Origin: Ascarosepion bandense
Taxonomy: Eukaryota; Mollusca; Cephalopoda; Sepiida; Sepiidae
DNA length: 64,000 nt
Reading direction: 5' to 3'
Assembly: GCA_037127315.1 (NCBI GenBank)
Contig: JBBBDQ010001451.1
Coordinates: 414,501-478,500, forward strand
Shown here: positions 54,852 through 64,000 of the stretch, piece after piece
Numbering within the stretch: the stretch's first letter is position 1
How the letters are laid out: every line of letters begins with the position of its first letter
Position numbers and translations under genes: made by a program
The notes under the pieces: model-generated
Database searches by the model: none
What the model was told of the DNA's origin: nothing
The model's input: only the letters and a program-made list of their open reading frames with translations

Positions 54852-55180
54852 TATTTTCCTGTATGTGCCCTTTTCTTTCAGGATGTTTGCGATCATGGCT
54901 CTCCACAGTTTCCTTTTCTTTTGTTATTTCTCATGAACCCTCTTCTGTCCTCTGGTTACACATGCTCACAAGATAGGTTTGTGTTGATTTCCCGTCTCTC
55001 TTACCTTCAATCTGTCCTGCGAGTATCAGATTTTCTAAGCACGTTTTCCTCAGTATGTGTTCTAGAAATATCAATCGTCACTTTTTAATGTTATGTACAT
55101 TTCATTTTCTATAAATCTTTGTAGTTTCTAATGTGTTTAGTTGATTGGCAACTTCAGCATCCTTCTATGGAATCACATAA
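54852..55180 (-). mobile_element. RTE LINE 3' fragment, decayed
   Basis: Minus-strand RTE 3' end (ctgtatgtgcccttttcttt, atctgtcctgcgagtatcag) running to aacttcagcatccttctatg, the position encoding FYRRML. Several short deletions. Confidence 0.8.
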
Positions 55181-55181
55181 C

Positions 55182-55424
55182 ACTTAGCATCAAGAAGAGA
55201 CAACTGAGGTTTCTGGAACATGTAATGAGGAAGGAGGGCTTGGAGAATCTAATACTCACAGGACAGATAGATGGAAAGAGTGAAAGAGGAAAGCAGCGCA
55301 TGATATTCTTGATGGGTTTCAGCAAGTGTACGGTAAAGCGGGGTTTCGGTGAGCGACAAGAGATAGAAGCAAGTGGAAGTCCATGATTATCTACGTCTAG
55401 AAAGAACACGGCACATAAAGAGGA
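55182..55424 (+). mobile_element. RTE LINE 3' fragment, inverted to its neighbour
   Basis: Encodes LSIKKRQLRFLEHVMRKEG, LENLILTGQIDGKSERGKQR, then degenerate to cacggcacataaagagga. It overlaps in content with the fragment at 54852, so the two form a head-to-head inverted pair. Confidence 0.85.
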
Positions 55425-56000
55425 ACTTTAATCTACTTAACAAAAAAGTGAAATAATGACCACATGCTGGCATAGAAAAAATACTTAGTCAAATATTTAG
55501 ATCCATATTAATACAGATTCCTCATTGCTTTTTTCTAACTTCCTGCTTTCTTTCTTTCTTTATTTATGTATTTATTTATTTATTTACCGTGCCAATATTA
55601 TTCATTATTCATAATAATTATGAATTACCGACTCTGCATTCATCTCTCTGAAGTTTTATAATTTTGTAATTTAAAATTGTTATTTTTTTTTCTGTAATTT
55701 TAGTCTATTTATATTATGCACTTAATAAATTAAAAAATAGTACCCTATTATTATCAGATGTAACTCAAATGAAAATTGAGTGAACTTAAATTTAAATCTC
55801 TTAAATGATCAGTTTGTAATATGCACTTGATGTTTGCGTAATGCATGAAACTCCGAGTCGTGCAAGCAATGTATGATAATATGTATATTTATTAATATTT
55901 AATTAATAGCTCTGTTTATACTACATTGAGCATTATTTTATTAACAACTGAATAATATTTTTGTTCATGTGTGTATTCCCATATATTTGTTGATTCACAT
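55425..56000. other. No recognisable feature
   Basis: AT-rich, with a ttta-type low-complexity stretch at about 55545-55590. Confidence 0.5.
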
Positions 56001-56003
56001 ACA

Positions 56004-56004
<1 letters not shown>

Positions 56005-56042
<38 letters not shown>

Positions 56043-56141
56043 CTACCTGTTTATCTGTCTATCAGTATAGATATATATAAATGTTTGTATCTGTATATAT
56101 ATATATACTTGTATTATCATTGTATCTATATATTAAGTGTT

Positions 56142-56196
<55 letters not shown>

Positions 56197-56308
56197 CCAT
56201 ATATATTACAATAATAAATATTATATATATTAACCCTCGCTGCTAGCTATCAGCGAGAAATAGTATGCATATGTAGTAATACATTCTCAATTGTAATATC
56301 ACATTAGG

Positions 56309-56381
<73 letters not shown>
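56005..56381. repeat. Cluster of TA, CTAT and TG microsatellites
   Basis: TA 56005-56039, CTAT 56139-56196, TA/TG 56312-56381. 56382-56935 after it shows no recognised feature. Confidence 0.93.
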
Positions 56382-56388
<7 letters not shown>

Positions 56389-56939
56389 TTCTATCTACCT
56401 CTATCTCTATGTGTGCTGTGTGTGATGTAATTAGTCAGTTCATGTATATTTTCATGCTATTGTCTGATGACCTGTATATTAATTTTTTTTCATGACATTG
56501 AGATTGCATTTTCAGTCGAGATAAAACCATGCATACATTGCTGGCATGTATATCATCATAATTGCAGACATCATGCAAAAATAATGGCGTCCTCTTTGAT
56601 GTTAGAACACCGATAATATTTAATATCCGCTACACTAGAAATAAAGCAACAAAAAATGACATTAAAATGAAGTCAAAAAATTGCATTTTTTTCTTTTTTT
56701 TCTTTTTAATAAAGAGAAACTATATCCTTACCTCGAGAAGCATTTTTAAATATTGTAGTGAACGAGAAAGTGTTTTGATTTTAAATTATGAAAGGCTTTT
56801 TTTTTTGTGAATGAAGCAAAATTTTCATGAACAGCAAATATTTACTTTCATGTTTTAAATTCTTTGCGTTCACGAATGCATCACTCCAACTAATTCGGAA
56901 CGTTATTATTATTACCTTATTTCTCATAATATTTCTATT

Positions 56940-57370
56940 TCTGCTATGGTCGCACTACCAACCATGTCTGCAGAAAGACCTAAGGCAGGTCGTGGCATGT
57001 TGCTATGGCTCCATTTCTTGTTTTTTCTATCTCCCCTAACATCCCTAGCGTTACATAAACAAAATTCTCCTTGGTGTGTAGGCTGTACTTAACAAGACAA
57101 TTTTCTTTGTATATCTCTTAAGCTGGGGTTTCCTGAGATTCTTTCAATGTGTTGTTTTGTTCCATTTTTTATCATTCCAAGTGCACCTACTATCACTAGC
57201 ACGACACTTGTTTTTAATTTCCACATTTTTTTCCAGGTCTTTTTATTTTGACAGTTTTTCGAATTCCTTGGTTGATATGTTACAATTCGCTGGACAAGCC
57301 ATATCAATTAATAGACAAGTTTTCTCTTTCTGGTTTTTAACAATAATGTCTGGCTTATTATAAAAACAAC
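56940..57370 (-). pseudogene. REL-endonuclease LINE, C-terminus and 3' UTR, copy 1
   Basis: Minus strand from about 57366: NKPDIIVKNQKEKTCLLIDM, then ACPANCNISTKEFEKLSK, a stop, then (other frame) VLVIVGALGMIKNGTKQHIE and SGNPSLRDIQRK. The PD followed 14 residues later by D, with K next to it, is the restriction-enzyme-like endonuclease core of R2/R4-type LINEs. The 3' UTR continues to about 56940. Broken by a stop and a shift. Confidence 0.78.
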
Positions 57371-57397
57371 AATTCCAGACGGTTGATATTGAATTTC

Positions 57398-57974
57398 ATT
57401 TATCGCACTACCTACCAAGTTTGTAGGAAGACCTTAGACAGGTCGTGGTGTGTCGCTATGGCTCCATTTCATGTTTTTGCTATTTCCCTAACATCCCTAG
57501 CGTTACATAGACAAAGTTCTCTTTAGTGTGTAAGCTGTACTTAACAAAACATTTTTTTATATCTCTTAAGCTGGGGTTTATATCTCTTAAGCTGGGGTTT
57601 CCACTATTTTTTCAATGTGTTGTTTTGTTTCATTTTTTTATCATTCCAAGTGTACCTACTATCACTGGCACGACTCTTGTTTTCAATTTTCACATATTAT
57701 CTATTTCAATTTCCAGGTCTTTATGTTTTGACAGTTTTTCGAATTCCTTGTTTGCTATGTTACAATCCGGTGGACACGCCATATCAATTAATAGACAAGT
57801 TTTTCTTTCTGGGTTTTAACCATAATGTCCGGCCTATTTGCTTCAATTTTTCTGTCTGCATAGATGGTGTAATCCCATAGAATGGTGCCATCTTCTATTT
57901 CTCTAACCGGTGCTGATATATGTTCATACCAATGTTTGTTTACAGATTTTCCATAGTGTTTACACATTGTCCAA

Positions 57975-57985
<11 letters not shown>
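57398..57985 (-). pseudogene. REL-endonuclease LINE, C-terminus and 3' UTR, copy 2
   Basis: Longer copy: MCKHYGKSVNKHWYEHISAP, VREIEDGTILWDYTIYADRK, IEANRPDIMVKTQKEK, then a one-base deletion, LLIDMACPPDCN, EFEKLSKHKDLEIEIDNM, then VPVIVGTLGMIKK. It keeps RPD...D of the REL nuclease. A 21-bp string (atatctcttaagctggggttt minus one base) is duplicated at 57560-57600. An (ATT)n run at 57976-58012 marks its upstream edge. Confidence 0.8.
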
Positions 57986-58011
<26 letters not shown>

Positions 58012-58012
58012 G
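57976..58012 (+). repeat. (ATT)n microsatellite
   Basis: Twelve ATT units. Confidence 0.95.
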
Positions 58013-58164
58013 TTAGTTCAGTGATTGTTTCAGTTATTGCAACTTTTAGTTTTATCTAAAGATTAAATGGAAGCAAGTCTGTAAGACCATCGTTTACATG
58101 CTTCGAAACATCTCTCTAATTTCGACTTCCTGATTGTTCCTCACCAACATCCGCTTTACTATAC

Positions 58165-58328
58165 ACTTGCTGAAACCCATCAAGAATATCATGCGCTGCT
58201 TTCCTCTGTCACTCTCTCCATCTATCCGTCATGTGAATATTAGTTTCTCCAAGCCCTCCTTCCTCATTACATGTTCCAGAAACCTCGGTTGTCTCATCTT
58301 GATGCTAAGTGTAAGTTTCCTTTTGGTT
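58165..58328 (-). mobile_element. RTE LINE 3' fragment
   Basis: Parallel to 7720-7870 of the large copy: gaatatcatgcgctgctttc, catctatccgtcatgtgaat, ctccaagccctccttcctca, then aagtttccttttggtttg, where the foldback begins. Confidence 0.82.
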
Positions 58329-58667
58329 TGCAAACATTATGTTTATTTATTTTTAATAAAATCCGTTTATACTCAAGGATAATCTTTTGCGGATTACAAT
58401 CAAAAGATGTCAGAAATGAGCTGTCACGTTTTCAGATGTTATTTTCATTTATTTATCATGCTAAGTTACAGTTGTTACCATAACTCACACCCCTGAAGAT
58501 GATCTCGGATAGAGGTTGAAAGTACTTGTGTACCTTAAAAAAATAAATGAAAATAACATCTGTCAATGTTACAACTCATTTCTGACATCTTTTGATTGTA
58601 ATCCGCGAAAGATTATCCGTGAGTATGAACGGACTTTATTAAAAATAATCAAACATAATGTTTGCAG
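58329..58667. mobile_element. Foldback element, 128-bp arms
   Basis: Arms 58329-58457 and 58540-58667 are inverted with few mismatches (gcaaacattatgtttattta against aaacataatgtttgc). The 82-bp loop holds actcacacccctgaagatga and a tcggatagaggttgaaagta string. Single-arm copies are at 1957-2115 and 9967-10185. No frame; probably a non-autonomous element. Confidence 0.85.
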
Positions 58668-58679
58668 TTTATTTAATCT

Positions 58680-58785
<106 letters not shown>

Positions 58786-58914
58786 CAGGTAAAACCTAGT
58801 GGGGAAATAGCTATTTTCAACATGTCATTTTAAGACATGCATTCTCAACCCAATATAAAAAAAAGAATGAAGAAAATTTCTAAACCAGAGGTTTGCTTTA
58901 GTAAAGCAAGGATT

Positions 58915-59325
58915 TGGAAGATATTGGTTTTATAGGGTTAAACTTGCGGCATTTTAGTTGTAATTTCTTCTTTGGTAGTGAGAGTTATGTGGTTTGACTC
59001 TTGAGTTAGTAGTGGTAGGTAGCAGGGAATTAAATGCTTAGCCAAATTTAAAAAACAAAACTTATTGTGATTAATTAGAAAAATAGAAAAATTATTGCAA
59101 TTTACACTTATTTCTATGACGACACATGCTAATGATCTCCCTCCCTTTATTTAGGAGTATATTCTGGTATTTAAATTTAAAAAAATTAATTTTTCTCTTT
59201 GGTTTTTATAGGCTTAAGCTAGAGGAATTTTAGTAGAAATTTCTTCTTTGGTAGGGGGAGGTATGTGGCTTGACCCTTGAGTTAGTAGTGTTAGGTAGGG
59301 GGGAATTAACTGTGTAGCCAAAACC
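58915..59325 (+). repeat. Direct repeat of about 130 bp
   Basis: Copies at about 58915-59045 and 59195-59325 share aatttcttctttggtag, atgtggcttgacccttgagt and tagtagtgttaggtag. 59500-59550 and 59650-59705 hold another weak pair (ttttactatcagctaatgtt). No coding signal to 59840. Confidence 0.75.
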
Positions 59326-59840
59326 TTATTTTGACCAACAGAAAAGAATGACAACCCGTGAAAGTGGATAAGATAATCTAAAAAAATGATCTAATTAATA
59401 TATATTATCAATATAATAGAAATAAGATGAGTCTTCTATTTTTCTTTTTAAACTCATTTTTTTAAAAAAATTTTTACTGTTTTGTTTTAGTATTTAAAAT
59501 TTTACTATCAGCTAATGTTTGTGAATATAAATGTAAAATCATTCGTTAGTTTTTCCCAGCATTTATTTTTTGTAAAGATTTTGTTGGTGTATATAAAATT
59601 CTAAAAATATTGAAAAATTTTGCTGAAATCACGTTTTTGTCATTATTTAAAATTTTACTATTAGCTAATATTTCTGAATCTAAGTGTAAAAGAGTTCTTA
59701 ACTTTTCTTTTTAAATTAATTTATTGTTTAATAGTTTTTTTCTCTTTTAGCTCCCGTCATTTATCCGTCGTGGACATTTTGTCCACGTGCTCATATTGTA
59801 TGTCTATATTTTTCATGTCTGGGTTAAAGGATATAATATT

Positions 59841-61402
59841 CTTCTTCTTCTTCTTCTTCTATGTGCCCTCTCCTTTCAAGCCGTAGGCGATAATGGCCTT
59901 CAACGTCTCCCTAGCCCTGATGGCTCTTAGTACGTTTTCTCCTGTTACACCACGCAACCCCCGTTCTGTCATCCACCTGGTCAGGTCCTTCAAATATGTT
60001 AAGTCCTGCCTTTCTTTGTCTCTTTTTCTCTCTATCTGGTCTGTCAGTATGAGGTTCTCCAAGCCTCATTGCATGTCCAAGGAACTTCAGTTGTATCTTC
60101 TTTATGCTCACTATTAATTTCCTTTTCGTTACCATTCTTTCCAACACTTCATCATTGCTCACATGCTCGGTCCCTGATATCCACAGAATCCTTCAGTAGA
60201 ACCACATTTCCACTGCTTCAAGTTTTCCTTTCATCTTCGATGATATTTTCCAACATTCACTGCCGTATTGAAGAACTGATATCAAATAGCAATCTAGCAC
60301 TTTCTTTTTTGTTTCGAGTGACATTTTTCCTGTTTTCTAGTTCTTTACTCAGCTTCTGGAATGCGTCTTTCGCCATGCCAATTCGTTTTCGGATCTCTGT
60401 GTCGAACTTTCTATCTCATGTTAGAACATTTCCTAGGCATGTAAATTTTTGTACTTGCGAGATTCTAGTATCCCTCACCTGTATTTGGCATTTTGGGTTG
60501 CACCTTTTGCTGATGACCATGCATTCACTTTCCTTGCAGTTTATTTGTAGTCCATTTTTGTCATTCTCTTCTGCTACCTTCTGTAGGGGGTCTTGTAGTT
60601 TCCTTTCCGTGTCTGCAATCAGCACTCTATCATCTGCATACCATATTTTATCCAATTTGGGGACTCTGATAACAAATCCTGGAATAGCATCTAGGATCCT
60701 CAAAATATTCTCGCTGTACAAGTTGAACACATCCTTGTCTTACGCCTCTTTCTATCTTTGTAAATCTGCTGAAATCGTTACCTGTCCGTATGCAGGCAGT
60801 TTGCTGCCAGTAAAGATTCTTGATTACTCTGATGTCTTTTCCAAAAATGTCGAGGTTGTTAAGCATTTCCATCAATTCTTTGTGGCATAGTTTGTCAAAT
60901 GCCTTTGCATAATCAATAAAACATATGTAGAAGTCCTTCTTCATTTGTATTGCTCTTTTGGAGAGCATCCTAATCATAAATATGGCGTTCCTTGTTCCAG
61001 TTTCTTTGACGATCCCGCATTGCTCCTGTCCTATCTCTGGCCTGATTCTGATTCTCGCTATATTCATCAGGATTCTGACAATCAGTTTTGTAATGTGACT
61101 CATTAAGCTTATAGTTCGGTGTAGTTCTCTCTCGTTTGCACCTGGCTTCTCCGGTAGTGCTATAAAAATCGACTTGCATAGGTCGTCTGGTATTATTCCA
61201 CTATTACAAATTTCATTTATTATTTCTGCAATTTTCTCTATACCGAACTCTTCCAGGGCTATCAGCAGGTCTATTACAATTCCGTCTGAACCAGCTGCTT
61301 TGTTTCTGTTCAGTTTGGGCATTGCGACTTCCACTTCAGACTTTAATATTTCCGGTCCTCATCCTTGTGTATTCTCGGTTGCTCTCTCCTGTCGAGGAAA
61401 AG
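59841..61402 (-). pseudogene. RTE LINE, 5'-truncated second large copy
   Basis: Minus strand. The (AAG)5 tail is at about 59841-59858. Frames: 61334-60648 (KAAGSDGIVIDLL; FIDYAKAFDKLCHKEL; RGVRQGC), 60730-60416 (WYADDRVLIADTERK; VQKFTCLGNVLT), and 60162-59859 (KIQLKFLGHAM; basic C-terminus). A 17-bp deletion just after GVRQGC, relative to 7587-9683, causes the first shift. The family's KAPGPDG reads KAAGSDG. Catalytic FIDYAKAFD and YADD are kept. The 5' end stops at about the gtcg...aaaagat position, 9150 in the other copy. No target duplication found. Confidence 0.88.
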
Positions 61403-61979
61403 ATTCACTTCTCTTGTGAAAACTATCTTTAAAATTGTCGAAGTGAATTTAATTTTTATTTTTCTAAGGTTTAGGGGAAAAATAATTTTTTATAAAATTA
61501 TTTTATAAAATTTTTTACAGGTTTTTAATATGAAAATCATTCCTTTTAAAGTCATTTAAAACAATTAATTTATATATTTATTTATTTACTTTTACTTTTT
61601 ATTTTCCCTCTTGACATTTTGAGAATTTTTTTCATTTATTCAAATTTGAGTGAAAACCGTTTTTGTGTATGTATATATTCCTTCCTGAATAATGTTTGTG
61701 TGATGCATTCTGTTCTTGTTAATTGTTTTATGGATGCGTTATTTAATTCCTTACTCTGTATTGAATTATGTGTGTGATTTGATGTAACCATTCTCAATTT
61801 ATTTCCGGTTTAAAAGTCCTTTTGCTAAACACTTTTTTTCAAAATATTCTGTGAATTTTACAATTATTTATTCATCAACGATCAACGATCTGAACGAGAC
61901 AATTGTAAAGATTTTCCTTAACATTGATAAAAATAAATTCTGGATATATAACCGTTTAATTATGTGTTGAGCTTTTTTC

Positions 61980-62032
<53 letters not shown>

Positions 62033-62369
62033 ACATGCAGTGTGGGTATCCAAAGGAGTATCCTGTACATACAGTGGTAGGATAACTCACTAAGAGAGCT
62101 CTAAATATATATGTATATAAATACATATAGAGCAAATATATTCGTGTAAAATCCTTTGTAGAATAAAGACGGAAGCTGACGATGGTTCGCCTGAAATAGG
62201 CCTACACTACCGATTTACCATGAATAATGTGTCTGCCTTAATTTTTCTTATATATATATATTGCTCTGTTTAACACCTACTAGCTTTCTATATGGATTTA
62301 CCTATTAATAATTTATATTAAGGAAATCTTGTTGGATTATCCTCACCGTTTACGGACTGACTGTATATA
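61403..62369. other. AT-rich, no gene; possible PLE leader
   Basis: TA run at 61981-62031. 62160-62230 has tgacgatggttcgcctgaaa then taggcctacac, possibly a PLE terminal motif. No coding signal. Confidence 0.45.
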
Positions 62370-63206
62370 TATGTATATAGGAAACCACCTAGCATAAATT
62401 CGTGTCTTCTTAATTATAATAGTGAATGCCCCCAACGATATAAGTTAGCTGTTATAAAAAACTTACTTCAACGCACACAAATGATATCTTCTTCCATATC
62501 TATATTTTATAAAGAATTACACAACATTAAGCAAACACTAGTCAATAATGGATTTCCTAACTCCGTTATTGATCAATAAATTAAAATGTATCTCAACAAA
62601 ATTAACAATAACTCTAACAATAATGATAATATTAATAATAATGGTTTACATCAAAATAAACATGACACTATTAACTTATACTATTGCAACCAAATACATA
62701 ATAGTTATAAACAAGATGAAAAAACTCTCAAAAACATAATACGTAGAAATGTTAAACCAGTCGAAAGTAATAATCAAATTAAACTCATTATATATTATAA
62801 AAAGTTTAAAACAATTGACCTCATAGTCTATAATAACCCAACAAGCACTAAACTAAATTCTTTACAAAAAAACAATGTAGTGTACCAATTTACATGCCCA
62901 TTCAGAGATTGCATCTCTGATACTAATCAAAAACCTAGTACATATATTGGTTTTACCACAACCACGCCCTCCCGTAGACTTACATGTCATCTTTCTGATC
63001 AGAGTACTATTAAACAACATTTCTCTGAAAAACATAAACATGTAGGTAATATCAGACAGATTTTGCTCAACAATACGGTGATCCTTACTCATGCACACAG
63101 TAAGAAGAACCTGCAGATATTGGAGGCCATGTACATCAAATCAAAACAACCAACACTCAATAAAATCAACTTTAAAACAGGAAATAACATATTACATTGC
63201 ATTTGA
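62370..63206 (+). pseudogene. Penelope-like element, RT end plus GIY-YIG endonuclease
   Basis: One frame runs from about 62388: NSECPQRYKLAVIKNLLQRT, then ELHNIKQTLVNNGFPNSVI, a single stop (taa, 62577-62579), then a 206-codon stretch from 62586. The latter has IRRNVKP, NNVVYQFTCPFRDC, STYIGFTTTTPSRRLTCHLS, IKQHFSEKH and LQILEAMYIKSKQPTLN. This is the PLE GIY-YIG nuclease: V-Y-x-F/I-x-C, then Y-I-G-x-T, then the R-R-L-x-x-H, H and E residues. The usual GIY is VYQ here, as in many PLEs. N-rich insertion at residues 8-20 is AT-driven. Everything before the RT thumb is missing. Apart from one stop the frame is open, so decay is recent. Confidence 0.85.
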
Positions 63207-63570
63207 CTACATGGTTTTGTTGTCATTTCGCGCTATCTCGCGGTGTGACGTCATAAAACCGCATCGCAAACGTAAGAACTGCGTTTATTATTTTTGGTAA
63301 CTATTGCCGTTGCCAAGCGGAGTTTTATGTCAACACAAAATAAAATCGTCGGTGATGGTGGATTTTGTAATATTTCAGTTTAAACAACCTCTCTGAAGAT
63401 GGCTCATGTGAGTCGAAAGCTTAGAAAAAAACCAATAAATAATTATCCAAATGTTGGAGAATTTTTGTCTTTATTTTCAACTGAAATTAAAGCAAAAATA
63501 CGACGTTTAGAACGGCTCATGATTAAACATAATATACATTCATTGTCTCTTATATTTAATAGCATATGTC
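63207..63570 (+). other. PLE 3' UTR-like region
   Basis: Follows the nuclease stop. It contains ctctgaagatggctcatgtg then agtcgaaagcttag, the fold-prone motif seen after many PLE frames. A TA run at 63571-63626 follows. Confidence 0.5.
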
Positions 63571-63573
63571 TAG

Positions 63574-63628
<55 letters not shown>

Positions 63629-63667
63629 GCCTAGTGAGCCAGAGACCCTACCTAGGTTTCACCTAAA

Positions 63668-63747
<80 letters not shown>
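63571..63747. repeat. (TA)n, (CT)n, (TA)n microsatellites
   Basis: TA 63571-63626, unique 45 bp, CT 63672-63699, TA 63700-63747. 63748-64000 shows no recognised element. Confidence 0.93.
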
Positions 63748-63750
<3 letters not shown>

Positions 63751-64000
63751 CACAAACATATCTTGAAATACTAAAAAGTAAATTCATTTAATAAAATTGC
63801 CATTGGTTTCAACCACGACATCAAAATCTCCGGCAGTTCTTTTTGATAGTTGCCTTGCTTGAGTTGCTGAATGCTTCCATAATCCTTGCCTTCAAATGAT
63901 ATTTGGTGTTGGAAAGAATTCTCTCTCTCTTCCTCCCTCGCTCTATCGATCTCTCTGAAATTGTCTCCAATACATTTTAATAAATAGTTAAAATCTCTGC

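Noticed and set aside
60069..60890. 273-codon plus-strand frame
   Set aside because: Antisense of the second RTE copy; the minus strand carries FIDYAKAFD and YADD.

Overview
This is non-coding, repeat-dense DNA from an animal genome. The best guess is a mollusc, probably a cephalopod such as an octopus. That is inference: it rests on the tRNA-derived SINE with its tandem copies, the very high microsatellite load (CA, TA, CTAT), and the mix of RTE, REL-endonuclease, Penelope and CR1/Jockey-like retroelements with mariner, Tc1, hAT, piggyBac and Helitron relics. I found no host protein-coding exon, host tRNA gene or CRISPR. The only long open frame is a retrotransposon reverse transcriptase. 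All coordinates of repeats are read by eye and may be off by about 10 bases unless a target-site duplication is quoted.

Layout. 0-5 kb: a 158-bp tandem array belonging to a LINE-type 3' tail, Penelope-like (PLE) debris including a reverse-transcriptase fragment, and the C-terminus plus tandem 3' tails of a CR1/Jockey-like LINE. 5-10 kb: a perfect-looking foldback, a 714-bp non-autonomous Helitron, and a 2.25-kb RTE LINE with a 698-codon open frame, an inverted 5' end and an 11-bp target duplication. 10-20 kb: Tc1 remnant, SINE arrays, RTE fragment, LINE tails, an 800-bp CTAT block and a second Helitron. 20-25 kb: fragments of a REL-endonuclease LINE, one of them split by a chimeric 5S-5S-tRNA SINE, then a hAT MITE with an exact 8-bp target duplication. 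25-30 kb: a degenerate macrosatellite ending in a 74-bp x 7 array.

30-38 kb: SINEs, two Helitrons, and the most interesting locus, where five piggyBac-type MITEs with TTAA duplications form two composite units, each carrying the same piece of SINE array. 38-48 kb: mariner, SINE arrays, second CTAT block, second hAT MITE, internally deleted Tc1, a 127-bp minisatellite, LINE tail and Helitron. 48-55 kb: LINE C-termini, a duplicated locus in which each copy carries a different SINE, and a 175-bp satellite that resembles the RTE 3' end. 55-64 kb: REL-endonuclease LINE C-termini in tandem, a foldback element, a second large RTE copy, and a PLE GIY-YIG endonuclease domain.

The elements interact mainly by nesting and by mobilising one another: RTE inside SINE, SINE inside REL-LINE, MITE pairs carrying SINE DNA into a foldback element. 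The window is best read as a record of transposition plus local tandem amplification.
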